64,000 nucleotides of DNA, from contig CM060731.1 of NCBI GenBank assembly GCA_030704615.1, positions 24,864,001 through 24,928,000 of the forward strand, read 5' to 3'. A program made the position numbers and the translations under genes. This DNA is from Takakia lepidozioides (lineage: Eukaryota > Streptophyta > Takakiopsida > Takakiales > Takakiaceae). Below, one piece after another: positions 11,599 through 21,539 of this stretch (the first letter of the stretch is position 1; each line of letters opens with the position of its first letter). The notes beneath the pieces are model-generated. The model saw only the letters and a program-made list of their open reading frames with translations. It did not search any database and was not told the origin of the DNA.

Positions 11599-13410
11599 TT
11601 AAGTTGCAATGCGCTGTGGATCCTGCTTGAGCAAGCATTTTGCAGCACGTTCTGCTACCTTCAAATCACCATGAATTCTGCACGCACCAAGCAAGGCCCC
11701 CCAGACCGAAGCACCTGGTTCAGTAGGCATTCTGTTAATGAAGTCCTCTGCCTCATCCAACCGCCCTGCACGGCCAAGAAGGTCCACCATGCATGAAAAA
11801 TGCTCAAGTGTTGGAGTTAGGCCATGATCTTGACTCATGGAATTAAAGTAGTGAATGCCTTCAGACACTAGGCCCACAGATTTACATGCAGAGAGAAGAC
11901 ATATGAAGCTGATACAGTTTGGCTTCATGCGATCCTGTTTCATTCGTTCAAACAATTGCAGGGCTTCCATAGCACACCCATGCTGACCATATCCTGCAAT
12001 CATTGTGTTCCATGCGACAACATTTTGTTGAACCATATTGTCAAACACTGCACGTGCATCTTTCATGCTACCACATTTTGTATACATGTCAGCAAGGGCA
12101 GTCTCCAGAATGACATCTGGCAGAATTCCAGCTTTGATGATGTCAACATGTACCACTTTACCCTTTTCCAGGGCTGATAGGCTGGCACACGCTTGGACAA
12201 CGGAAATGAATGTGACCCTGTTGGGCCCTACCCCTTCATGTATCATTTGCTCATAGGTCTCCAATGCCTCCTGACCACACCCATGCTGAGCATATCCTGC
12301 AATCATTGCACTCCATGAGACCACATTTCTTTGAGCCATATTGTCAAACACTCGACCCGCATCCTTTAAGCTCCCACATTTAGCATACATATTGACAAGG
12401 GCAGTGTCCAAAATGATATCTGGAGCAATTCCAGCTTTACTGATGACAGCGTGGACACCTTTGCCCTTTTCAAGCACTGCCAGACTAGCACACGCATTGA
12501 CAATGCAAGTAAATGTGACCTTGTCAGGCATCACCCCTTCCTGTATCATTTGCTCATACATCTCCAAAGCCTCTCTACCACACCCATTCTTAGCATATCC
12601 TGCGATCATAGCAGTCCATGAGACCATATCTCGTCTAAGCATATTGTTAAACACTTGACGAGCATCCGTCATGCTCCCGCATTTGGCATACATGTTAACA
12701 AGGGCATTCTCCAAATTGACATGTGACACAATCCCAGCTCTTATGATGTCAACATGGACCTCTCTCCCCTTTTCCAGGGCAACTAGGCTGGCACACGCTT
12801 TGAGAACACAAATAAAGGTGATCGCATTGGGAATCACACCCTCCTGAATCATTCGGTCATAGATTCCAAAGGCCTCGCTCCCACAGACAGGCAGCTTGGT
12901 ATACCCTGCCATAATAATATTCCACGTAAACATATCTCGTTCAGTCATATTGTCAAACACAAGGCGTGCATCTGCGATACTTCCGCACTTAGCATACATG
13001 TTGATGAGGGTATTGAGTACAAAGATGTTTGGCTTGAATCCACTTCGGATAATGTGGGTGTGCACTTGCTTTCCCTGTGCTAGGCCTTTCATCTTGATGC
13101 TCTCCTGCAAGAGCCACACGTAACTAACGGAGTCTGCAGAAGTGCCTCCTTGGTTCAAAATCTGCAGGGCCTTGTTCAATCGTCCTGCTTTACATAGTAT
13201 CCTCAACTCCCCACAAGTGCCAGGAAAGCTTTTTCTTACTCCCTCTTCTTGTCGCCTTTCAAATGCCGTGGCCATGGTGGAGGTGTCTGATTCAAAAAAG
13301 AACCCTGCCACCCTGCATAACTTACCACTTTTAGTTACAGATTTTGATCCTAAACTCTCAGAATCCATCTCAATCCCACATAATCCAAAGAAAGATCTCT
13401 TCTGTTGCAT
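11599..13410 (-). CDS. PLS-class pentatricopeptide repeat protein, no DYW domain
   Basis: An intronless 603-residue protein. After about 95 residues of leader (with a possible organelle-targeting segment, MATAFERRQEEG) come successive PPR units. Each carries MYAKCGS(I/M/L)xDAR(x)VF and a VVSWxAMIAGY or MFTWNIIMAGY signature; five such units are clear, at roughly residues 110-500. The last part, VDLLGRAGRLDEAEDFI then VWGALLGACRIHGDLKVAER, is the start of the E-type C-terminus. PLS proteins bind organellar RNA one base per repeat and mostly specify C-to-U editing sites. The reading ends at KQDPQRIAT, inside the E region, with no complete E+ or DYW deaminase domain. It would need a partner deaminase, or the 3' end has been lost. 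Targeting to mitochondria or plastids is inferred. Confidence 0.88.
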   Translation of the reverse strand: MQQKRSFFGLCGIEMDSESLGSKSVTKSGKLCRVAGFFFESDTSTMATAFERRQEEGVRKSFPGTCGELRILCKAGRLNKALQILNQGGTSADSVSYVWLLQESIKMKGLAQGKQVHTHIIRSGFKPNIFVLNTLINMYAKCGSIADARLVFDNMTERDMFTWNIIMAGYTKLPVCGSEAFGIYDRMIQEGVIPNAITFICVLKACASLVALEKGREVHVDIIRAGIVSHVNLENALVNMYAKCGSMTDARQVFNNMLRRDMVSWTAMIAGYAKNGCGREALEMYEQMIQEGVMPDKVTFTCIVNACASLAVLEKGKGVHAVISKAGIAPDIILDTALVNMYAKCGSLKDAGRVFDNMAQRNVVSWSAMIAGYAQHGCGQEALETYEQMIHEGVGPNRVTFISVVQACASLSALEKGKVVHVDIIKAGILPDVILETALADMYTKCGSMKDARAVFDNMVQQNVVAWNTMIAGYGQHGCAMEALQLFERMKQDRMKPNCISFICLLSACKSVGLVSEGIHYFNSMSQDHGLTPTLEHFSCMVDLLGRAGRLDEAEDFINRMPTEPGASVWGALLGACRIHGDLKVAERAAKCLLKQDPQRIAT

Positions 13411-13797
13411 TCAGTCCGTTCATGCGTATATTACCACAAAATAGTTGTGACATGTTACTACATAAAACATCTGTCCAACACCCTCAAGACACACATGCGC
13501 CCCCCCCCCCACCCCCCTGGCCGCAGCAGTTGTGTATAACCTCCTCTGCACCCTCCAATATCCTGCTCATTTGTGTCTAAAATGAGAGAAGTAACTAACT
13601 CTTCAATCAAAAATATAAGAATCCCGTTCCTCGGGTTGTGGAATGGGTTGTTCACTACGAGCCCTTAGCAAAACAACATATGCAAGTGACAGAAGATGAA
13701 AACTGCACAACTGCATCTGTTAAAGTGGAGGGACTGTCATACTGGATATGCACCGACGCTGTCGCTCCATTAGGGCTCGACACAGACTTCCCCTTAC

Positions 13798-14989
13798 CTG
13801 CTTCCAGCTTCTCCAATTGACCATCTATCCAAACTCGTCTCTTGTGACTATTAATCAACAGTGCCTTGTTGGTACTGTTTTGCTTGAGTTCTGGTCCTCT
13901 ATGACGGAGCTGCACCCACACTCCATCCCTGACCCCTTCAGCTTTTCCTACTGCGATGAAATAAAAATCTTTTCCTCACATGAAGTTGATAATGAAAACC
14001 CATAAACCCTGCCCTATCTACCACACACTGGGGCCCGGGGGAGAGAGGGGAGGGAGGAGAAAATCTTGTGTCAAAAAAAGAGAGGTAAACATGATATCGC
14101 TATTGGCTAGGGAATACCCTTGCAGGACTAATCCTCAATTGATACTTATGCTTTCAACCATCCAACATGTCAGCACCACCTCCCATACATATGACACCTG
14201 TGGACTTTACACCGTTGTGAAGCAGCACCTCTGTGGTTAAGTCCCCAATCCCCCTGTAGAAGGTATGACCTTCATTCCAGCACTCCAATGGCCGTCTGCT
14301 TGCAAGAGATTTGAGACATGTGGAGGTGATTGTGCAGTCCCAGGGAATTGAGTGTCCTCTGGAATTCCCCTCATACTGGACTGCATGAGGTTGATCCAGC
14401 ACTCATCCTTAAGCCCTCTATATTGCAGCAGACATGACAGGGTTGAATGCGGTTGCATGGCCTGGCCAGTCACAGTGGTGAAAAAGGCCAGACAAGAGAA
14501 AGATATATTTTGTAGGCACAATCTCCACAAAAATAAATCCTTACCAGAATGAGTTACTTTTAGACCTGTAAACCCAGCAACTGAGAGGGAGAGCTGTGTT
14601 GTTGGTTAGAGAGCAATTTTTGCAATGAATCTTGTTGTTAGGTAATAGGCATTCACCTTATAACCTCGATTTTCCAATAATTGACCCGGGTTTGGAAGAC
14701 ATTCGTTCCAAAGCTTCTGCTCGTCTCTACTTTGACTTTCTGGAATTTTTCCTGTGTTGGCAACTTCCTTGCTGAATCTGACAACGTCCTCGTCTGGTGG
14801 TCTCCACAGCCCCGCATGAAGCTTGAGACTGTTCGGAACAAATCTCAATGCCATGCGCGTCGGAAGATGCAAAGGAGCGTACCTTCTTAAAGCTTTAAAT
14901 CCAGGATCAGGCTTGTGGCCAACGTGGCCTTCTGGACCCTTGTGAGAAGATGATAAGCAAGGACTGCTCCTATGCGCTGCCAATGCCAC
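13798..14989 (-). CDS. Unrecognised spliced gene, partial model
   Basis: At least two coding-like exons lie on the minus strand. One ends at the GT after RGYK near 14662 and reads back through SLKLHAGLWRPPDEDVVRFS; an ATG at 14854 (MALRFVPNS) is a possible start, but the frame stays open upstream (SSPCLSSSHKG) to beyond 14989. Another exon spans 13950-13798, with a strong T-rich acceptor and a GTAAGG donor, and encodes EGVRDGVWVQLRHRGPELKQ and RRVWIDGQLEKLEAG. Phases (0 out, split codon in) show at least one exon is missing between them, probably within 14150-14530, and a terminal exon must lie below 13798. I do not recognise the family. Being head to head with LSm3, about 700 bp away, supports a real gene. 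Confidence 0.33.
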
Positions 14990-15682
14990 CCCTTCTCTAA
15001 ATGTTTTACCAAGGACGGTGGTATGAAATCAGCCAGCCATTAAATACATCCAGAGCGTTCCTTGCATTAGGAATGACTCATGATCAAGGTGGCACCTAAG
15101 TGGCGAAGTCATTTTCCACCTGCCATCTGCCAATCCGGTAGAGATGACCTAAGAAGTGATCTAGACGCTGGAAGAGAACATTTCTACAGGCTCGTTTTCT
15201 AGGCATCTTGAGTGGAATCATGTGTCCGTTGGTGATATGCTTTGAGAATTCAGTGAGGTCAGTGTGCTACACTAGGGCTCTGCTCCTTGGAACGCTCTAA
15301 CACTGATTGTGCACGTGCTGAGCATGCATGCATTCACTCCCAGTGGTATTTCAGTTCGTACCTTGGGAGAAGACAAGAGAGAAAGGGGAGATTTCCTGGT
15401 AGAAGCAGCTGAAACTATGATACTGCACTCACTTGTATGAGAAGGAAGCAGGAAGGGCAGGCATTGCAATGTCCATGAAAGCTTGGAGGGCAGAGCTCTC
15501 ATCAGATCCCTCACTTTGCATCTTCAGACCCTTCATCTTCAATTTGAATTGTTCATTCGATGCACATTCATCCATCTTGGAGCCCTAGACTTGAACTTCA
15601 CAAGCTCTAGAGCTTGTGAAGTCGAGAAAGAGAGAGAGAGGAAGAAGAGGGGGGAGTTTTAGGGGAGTGTGGGGAAGGGGAA

Positions 15683-16306
15683 ATGGCGACAGAGGATGAC
15701 AGTGCGGTGAAGGAGCCCTTGGATTTGATTAGGCTCAGTCTTGACGAGCGTATCTATGTCAAACTGCGCTCGGACCGGGAACTTCGGGGAAAACTCCATG
15801 TACGCCTTCTTTCTCTCGCTCCAGGACTTCTCTAGGGTTTTATGTATCAGCTGCGCCTAGTATCGGCAGATTAGAGGATTTTCGTTATTTATTTTCCTCT
15901 CGCCCTCTTGGCAGTGTGATGACTGTGGTGGTTTTGTGGCAGGCGTATGACCAACATTTGAATATGATTCTTGGAGATGTGGAGGAGGTGGTCACATCAG
16001 TTGAGATTGATGATGAGACATATGAGGAGATCGTTAGGGTAATCGCACGTCCACCCTTATCTGGTTAGGTTCCAAGGTGTATGAAGAAGTGGCTTGCAGA
16101 TCGTTTAGGTGATCGATTAACCTGCTGGTTACATGGAGCATCTTTCTGCACTTGCATTGGTTCCAAGGTTTCGCTTGCGTTTCTCATGAATAGGCAATTG
16201 ATCTGTTTCTTGTGGCTGGTTGCAGACTTCAAAAAGGCACGTGCCATATTTGTTTGTGCGGGGAGATGGTGTGATTTTGGTCTCTCCTCCTTTGAGAACG
16301 TCATGA
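15683..16306 (+). CDS. LSM3: U6 snRNA-associated Sm-like protein LSm3
   Basis: Three exons: 15683-15799, 15943-16038 and 16226-16306. GT-AG introns all fall between codons. The 97-residue product is the usual LSm3 length. It reads [20 protein letters not shown], then [34 protein letters not shown], the acidic [13 protein letters not shown] and the Sm2 motif [18 protein letters not shown]. Sm1 (residues ~20-50) has the conserved G-x-L-x-A-x-D-x-H-x-N-M-x-L pattern with the RNA-binding D-x-H-x-N. Sm2 has the RGD-like RG(D/N)xV loop. LSm3 joins both the nuclear LSm2-8 ring, which binds the U6 3' end in splicing, and the cytoplasmic LSm1-7 ring in mRNA decapping. The gene looks intact. Confidence 0.96.
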
Positions 16307-18260
16307 AGCACTGGCGGGATTGAATATCATCTTCATGCGCATGGTATTCATTATGGAGAAATTACTTTTCGACATGTGCAAGTTGTTATGTCCACCTCTT
16401 TAAGCAGCGGCATTGGAGGTCTCTGAAGCAGTGGTGTATATGGGGAAGGGGGGTGGGAGGCACAGGGAGATAGAGAGAGGGGACGAGTATGCTAGTTTGA
16501 CAGAGAACTGGAATTTTACCTGGATTGGGGTGAAGGCCCACATGATTACGGTTATATCTCTGAGGAAGTTTAAGTTGTATTCACACAAGATATGCTGCTA
16601 GTCTTCATCCCTGTGTCTCAACCTGAATTTGGAGTTTTGGTTGAACGCAGACTATTGTTTCATGCTGTAAACCTGCGGTATGAGCTGGCACCTCAAACTT
16701 AATGATCAAATGAGCTGTAGTGAACTTGAGCATGGGAATGTAAGCCATTCAGTCAGTTGGAGTTTGTCTCTCACATTCGGACCTTCAAATACCTGTGGAA
16801 AGCCAGTACTATGCAGTCTCCGTATAAGTCAAAGAAGCAATCTTTTCCTAACCAGTTCACTGTTGTGGTATTTGTGGAAAGCAAGGTTTGCTGATGAAAT
16901 ATATGTGACAGCTTCCAGTAGTTTGTCTATTTTGCAGAGAGTGTGGTGTGATTTCTGTATTATCTTTGATGAATCTTGTTTCAACTTGCCTAAAGCTTGG
17001 ATGGTGACCATTACGAAGAATCATAGACACCCACACCTTCACAGTAATGTATTGTGGCGTTGTCTGCCTTGCAATTAACTTGAGAGGTTGAGCTTGGAAT
17101 GTCAGTGCACTTCACTTGTCTTACATATGAGAACGAAGGTAGTGGAGAACTTTGAGTAGAAGAAAGAATGTCTCCCTATTAACCCCTAAACACCTAATGG
17201 AGGTTTCACTTCAACATGGATTTATCTATGCTGCCAGATGGTGCATCTGAGATCTCCGCAGCTATTTGTTGCTCTATTCTGATGCAAATGGAAGCTTGAC
17301 AGGTGAGAAATGAGGCATGCGTCATCAGGGTTTCTAGCAGATCCTTGTGTAGTTTCTAATTCACCACCTATGCAGATTGCCTTTGAAACATTAGAACCTC
17401 GGTGATGTAGTGGTGGATTTGCATTTTTTTTTTGCATTGGCTACCCATGGTTGTTGGGTATCCAATCCTCCGGTGGGTAGGCCTGCATTTATCCTGAGCT
17501 GATACGAGGGCCATGTTATCATTGGGGTTTCCAGCCCCCGGCCTTTACGGGCTACCAATCAAATGTTATGGCAATCACTTTCTTTGGGCACCGTGGGTAC
17601 CTAATAGCATATAGAGAAGACTTGTTGAGGCAAGAAGCAAGCGCAACTTATGGTGTCAATCAACTAGGGCGTTCCATTTGAAAAAAAGTACATGCTTTCT
17701 AGTGGTTGTAACTTGTAGCAGGCCCGGCAAGAGTCAACCCTCTCTATCATAGATACCCACACATAAGTGACTGGTTAATCCAATTACCTCTTAACACATG
17801 TTAGGGTAGAGAGCCCAATAGTCTCGCAAATACTAACTTATTGGAGTTATTTCCTAGGGTAAAATAAGGTGAAATGAAATATTATAGTCTTTTCTGAAAG
17901 GGGTTCACCTTATTTATGAGCTGCACTAATCCGCACCTTGAATTGGTCTTTTAATAAAAAGTTACTGTAACATAGGGGGGTATATCTATTGAGAGATACA
18001 TTGAAAGAACTTAAACTACTCATAATTGACAGGTGCAATCACGCAAAATTCAATATAAATAGCGCAAAATAGCCCTATTATCGCGCAATCAGATTTGGAC
18101 GTTGCGCAAGAAGCCCTAATGTTACGACTGGCTTTTGGTGCAATAATTCTATGGAGGTATGTGTTACATTGAAAATTGAAGTGGTACATAAAGTTTCTGA
18201 CTACACATGTCAGATCTTCATCAAACTACTTTAATGCTCAAAAATCTAGATTGCATCGTG
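16307..18260. other. Intergenic, no gene recognised
   Basis: Short open frames on both strands have no recognisable product. Around 17425-17560 a T-run is followed by GC-rich, partly self-complementary sequence (GGCTACCCATGG, then GGGTAGGCC), which could be a short mobile element of SINE or MITE type. I could not define ends or a target duplication. Confidence 0.4.
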
Positions 18261-18264
18261 CAAA

Positions 18265-19485
18265 CTAGCGACGTTCTGTCAACCTATTTCTCTCTTTCTT
18301 TGCTCTGAATGTTCTCAATTTCTGCATTCTAACAGCACGTGCTACTGTGCTCCGGATCGTCGATGGCCCCAATCGTGCTACATACATGTGTGGTTCCAGA
18401 GTTCCATGTTCAATGAAATCTCTAAATTTCTTCCTCTTCGCTTCTAATTCAATTGCTTCTCGTTCAAAAGCTTCTTTAGCGAGTATCGCTTTTTGCAACT
18501 GAGCCTCTGTTCTTCTTTTCAAAGCTGCCTTACATAGACATCTTTTCTTCAGTTTCTCTTTTTTCTTCAATTGTTGCACGTTATGGTATTCTTCCAAACG
18601 CTGCTTGAATGTCTCGCTCGTTAGGAGAGCTCCAGAGCTTGTGTCCAATCCTGCTCTGCAACGAGGTGTGGCTCCAGAGCTTCTCTGTTGCATTGAACGA
18701 TAAGAAGGCACCGTAAGCACAGACTGCAAATCAACTGGAACATGAAACGATGGGGCACATGTTGTACTTGTGTTTCAAGTAGAACTCCATCAACATTCTG
18801 ATCCAGGATTTGCCTGTCATCGCATGAATTTAGGTCCACAACAGAAACCTCCATGTCGACATTCTTTTTTTCTTGCAAATGTGCATGCAGATGTTCCCCA
18901 TCAACTTGTTCATGCTCTGGTACTGTCACGTATGTTCCAGAGCAATTCATGTCTTCGATCCCATGTGCAGGTATGTTTTCATCGTGTATGGCCTCACAGA
19001 GAGGTACATATGGTGATCTGCAATTGAACCTGCGTTCTTCCATACATGTAGTCAGTGGATCAAGTGGATTTTCCTACTACAGTGGTATATAGGGTTCTGG
19101 AATATAGGGCTCCACCACCTCCTCATCCATCTCAACTGTACCGCTTCTAAGCTGCAATAGAGTGTTCACTCCATTTTCCTCGTCCACTCCACTTCAACTT
19201 CATTCACATGAATCTCTGGAGAGAAATGTGAATCAAGCTCCTCCTCTTCACTGTATGTTGTAGTCTCATACGGCTCGTTTGGTCCAAATTTGCTTGCACA
19301 TGCAAGTGGATTCAATCGCCATAACCCTGTTGCTTGAAATCCACTCGTAATATTGCTAGGAGTAAGGGCACGAGCCATTGCTCGACTTACTATTCTAGCC
19401 AACGCAGCTTTCTCCAAATTCCCAACAGGATGCCAATCTGTCATGGCATTCCGTCTAAATCCCAACTTGAAAGGTCGATAACAAG
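18265..19485 (-). pseudogene. pogo-like transposase, C-terminal part
   Basis: This is the downstream half of the transposase gene whose upstream half lies at 28894-30038. On the minus strand it resumes with YRPFKLGFRRNAM and TDWHPVGNLEKAALARIVSR, then the conserved end of the DDE_1 family, ITSGFQATGLWRLNP (compare the SGFRxTGIxPLNP consensus). A second frame continues to a Lys/Glu-rich coiled region (residues such as LKKKEKLKKRCLCKAALKRR) and ends in RNRLTERR. The frame changes in between and the split by a retrotransposon make it dead. The family (CENP-B-like HTH plus DDE) moves DNA by cut and paste, usually into TA. Confidence 0.7.
19482..19485. repeat. Target-site duplication, left
   Basis: CAAG directly before the left end of the Ty3/gypsy element (TGTCGTGC). 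The same CAAG follows the right end at 28894-28897. A preceding A is also shared, so a 5-bp ACAAG duplication with the element one base shorter is equally possible. Removing the element brings the transposase codons for LDVAC and CYRPFK together. Confidence 0.7.
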
Positions 19486-19572
19486 TGTCGTGCACCTAAG
19501 CATCATGCCACAATATACATCGCTGTCCCCCATACATTCTAAGCACACAATCCTAGAAAGCTATGCCACAAT
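19486..19572 (-). repeat. 87-bp block, outer copy at 3' end of retrotransposon
   Basis: It runs from TGTCGTGCACCTAAGC to GCTATGCCACAAT (plus sense) and matches 19942-20028 with only two visible differences (CCCCCAT against CCACCAT, AGCTAT against AGTTAT). It forms the outer edge of the element next to the target duplication. Confidence 0.85.
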
Positions 19573-19939
19573 GATAATGGAAGTGAACACACAATGTAAA
19601 CACTCCACTCATGAATCCACTCAATCACATAAACTAAGTCAAGCCAAGGGCACCTTTGCTAAAGGAATCCACCCTACAAAGCCCTCACCACACTCCCTCT
19701 CAATACCTAGAGCTATGGAGGTGGGAGAAGCTCATGGAGGCTCAACTACAAGAAGATGAGCCCTTCTCAACACTCACAAGGGAAAAACCCATCCCCGTGA
19801 CCCAAGTGAGGTTTGACACCTCACTTGGCATGTGAGACCAAATGAAATCCCAACACACAAAATACAAATATAAATATCCAAAATGTCCTAGTTAACTAGA
19901 AGTAGGTAATTCTAGTTAACCATGACTAAAACCATGACA
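19572..19939 (-). repeat. 3' terminal repeat core
   Basis: About 370 bp, nearly identical to 28537-28893 (both contain TAATGGAAGTGAACACACAA, ACTCCACTCATGAATCCACT and GTTAACTAGAAGTAGGTAAT). This copy has an extra CATGACTAAAA before the terminal CATGACA that the right copy lacks; the third copy at 56252 has it too, so the right copy carries a small deletion. Confidence 0.85.
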
Positions 19940-19941
19940 GC

Positions 19942-20028
19942 TGTCGTGCACCTAAGCATCATGCCACAATATACATCGCTGTCCACCATACATTCTAAGC
20001 ACACAATCCTAGAAAGTTATGCCACAAT
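19942..20028 (-). repeat. 87-bp block, inner copy
   Basis: Direct repeat of 19486-19572 lying between the purine tract of the retrotransposon and its 3' terminal repeat core. In element sense it starts TGTGGCATAAC right after the AGGGGGGCGAT tract, the place where a 3' LTR normally begins. Confidence 0.85.
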
Positions 20029-20283
20029 CGCCCCCCTAGCTGGTGATTAGGTCCCTCTAACACCGGATAGTTGACAAGTATCCATCTCAATAAAATCATC
20101 GCTTGGTCTTCAATCGCACATGTCCCAGTATCTAAAATCAATAGATCAAGAGGCCGGGTGCAAAAGTAGCCCCATCGTTACTCGCCTTCCTGCAATCCAT
20201 GATCTTCAATTAAGTATCCATGGCGTTGAGCTCCCATCAGCTAGACCTTGGATCACTTGTCAATTCCACCATTGTCATGCCCA

Positions 20284-20871
20284 CTATCTATGTCCAAGGC
20301 ATTGTGGACACAACCATTCTCCACTAGGAACCTTCTCAAGTGGCGGTGTCAAGCATCCCATGTGCCACCCCCTTGACCATTTGTCACACACCAACATGGT
20401 CGCGGCACCACCAGCATGCCCACATAGCATGTAACGCAACCTTGTAGGTACCACTGCAAGGTTGGGATCTATCTTCCCATCCACATATGGAAGGTGACAT
20501 GGCGCACAATTGCGCACATGGTCTTTCCATACCATGCCATCTCGACCCTCCAAAATCAACACTCCTGAAGGCAACACCTCCCGGACCCTTAGAATCACAC
20601 GCCCTCCTATGACATCCGAAGTCGTAGGCGATGTCTGCTGCAGATACACATAGTCCCTAGGGTGGAAACGCCAAACACCTGGCCGATATCCCCCTCCACG
20701 TATAGTGGCGTACCTCAATGTCTCTCGGTGTTGGGCAATAACAAGGTTCTCAAAAGCCATAGGCATGACTCTCTTGAACAACTCTGCCCGTTGGGCACAT
20801 GTTTGTGTCCACACATCCGGATCATCAAGGTTGAGAACTACTGCAATCTCCATACGAATAGATGCAGGCAA
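20284..20871 (-). pseudogene. Integrase C-terminal region ending in a PHD finger
   Basis: This frame continues the integrase after one stop codon (near 20938). It has the usual linker (RAELFKRVMPMAFENLVIAQ, with an RHxETLRYA-like segment), then the GKxF-like SH3 region (FHPRDYVYLQQ), and a C-terminal zinc finger at about 20437-20290: LCGHAGGAATMLVCDKWSRG, WHMGCLTPPLEKVPSGEW, LCPQC. Spacing and the GAATMLVCD, GWH-MGC-LTPPL and CPxC blocks match the PHD (C4HC3) pattern. Two expected cysteines are replaced in this copy: Tyr at the first ligand (YMLC for CxxC) and Trp in CDKW (for CDxC). PHD fingers read histone H3 tails, so a role in choosing integration sites, like the chromodomain of chromoviruses, is inferred. 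Confidence 0.75.
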
Positions 20872-20937
20872 ATCTCGCTCTCGGCCAAAGAGAAGGAAAT
20901 AAGGCGAGAACGAGGCAAGTGATGCTTGTTTGCTAAA

Positions 20938-21507
20938 CTAATAGCCCATAGCCAACCAAGGTAACTGAAGGTCCCAATCTCCTAGGTGTCCCTTCTGCAA
21001 GCCATACTTGCGCAAACCCCTATTCACTGTCTGAACAACCCTCTCTGCCAAGCCATCGGCCTCAGGATGATCCCGAGAAGTGGTGCGGTGGTCTACCAAG
21101 GCCTTGTCACACAACGCCTGAAACTCCCCCAAGAACTCTCTCCCTTGGTCCGTGAGTACCTCAGCTGGAGCACCGAATCGGCTAAGTACACAATCCAAGA
21201 ATGCATACGCAGCTCCCTCACTAGCCTTATCAGGCAATGGAACCAACTCGATCCACTTGGAGAAGTGCTCCACCATCACCAACACGTACTTGTTGTGGCG
21301 CATGGTCAGTGGCAACGGCCCTGCGAAGTCAAGACTCCACCTGTAGCCCAATCCCATGATCGGAAGAGGGTGCAGTTGTGGAGTAGGGACGTTGAATGAA
21401 GCACTCACCCTGTCACACATCATGCACCTAGCCACAAATTGTTGCACCTCTGTGTGCATACCAAGCCACAAATACTGCCCCTGCAGTAGACTATGAGTGC
21501 GTCGCAT
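20938..21507 (-). pseudogene. Ty3/gypsy integrase catalytic core
   Basis: On the minus strand the frame has the zinc-binding end CMMCDRVSASFN and then the DDE core: first Asp in WSLDFAGPLPL, second in LTDQGREFLGEF, and the Glu in HPEADGLAERVVQTVNRGLR. The frame is open to GYLAMGY-like sequence and then hits a stop, after which the linker and PHD finger follow in the next ORF. The upstream HHCC part (RHAHEGILGC and a degenerate HSLLQGQYLWLGM) is in a different frame, so at least one frameshift separates RNase H from integrase. Confidence 0.85.
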
Positions 21508-21539
21508 CCCAAAATGCCCTCATGGGCATGCCGCACTAA

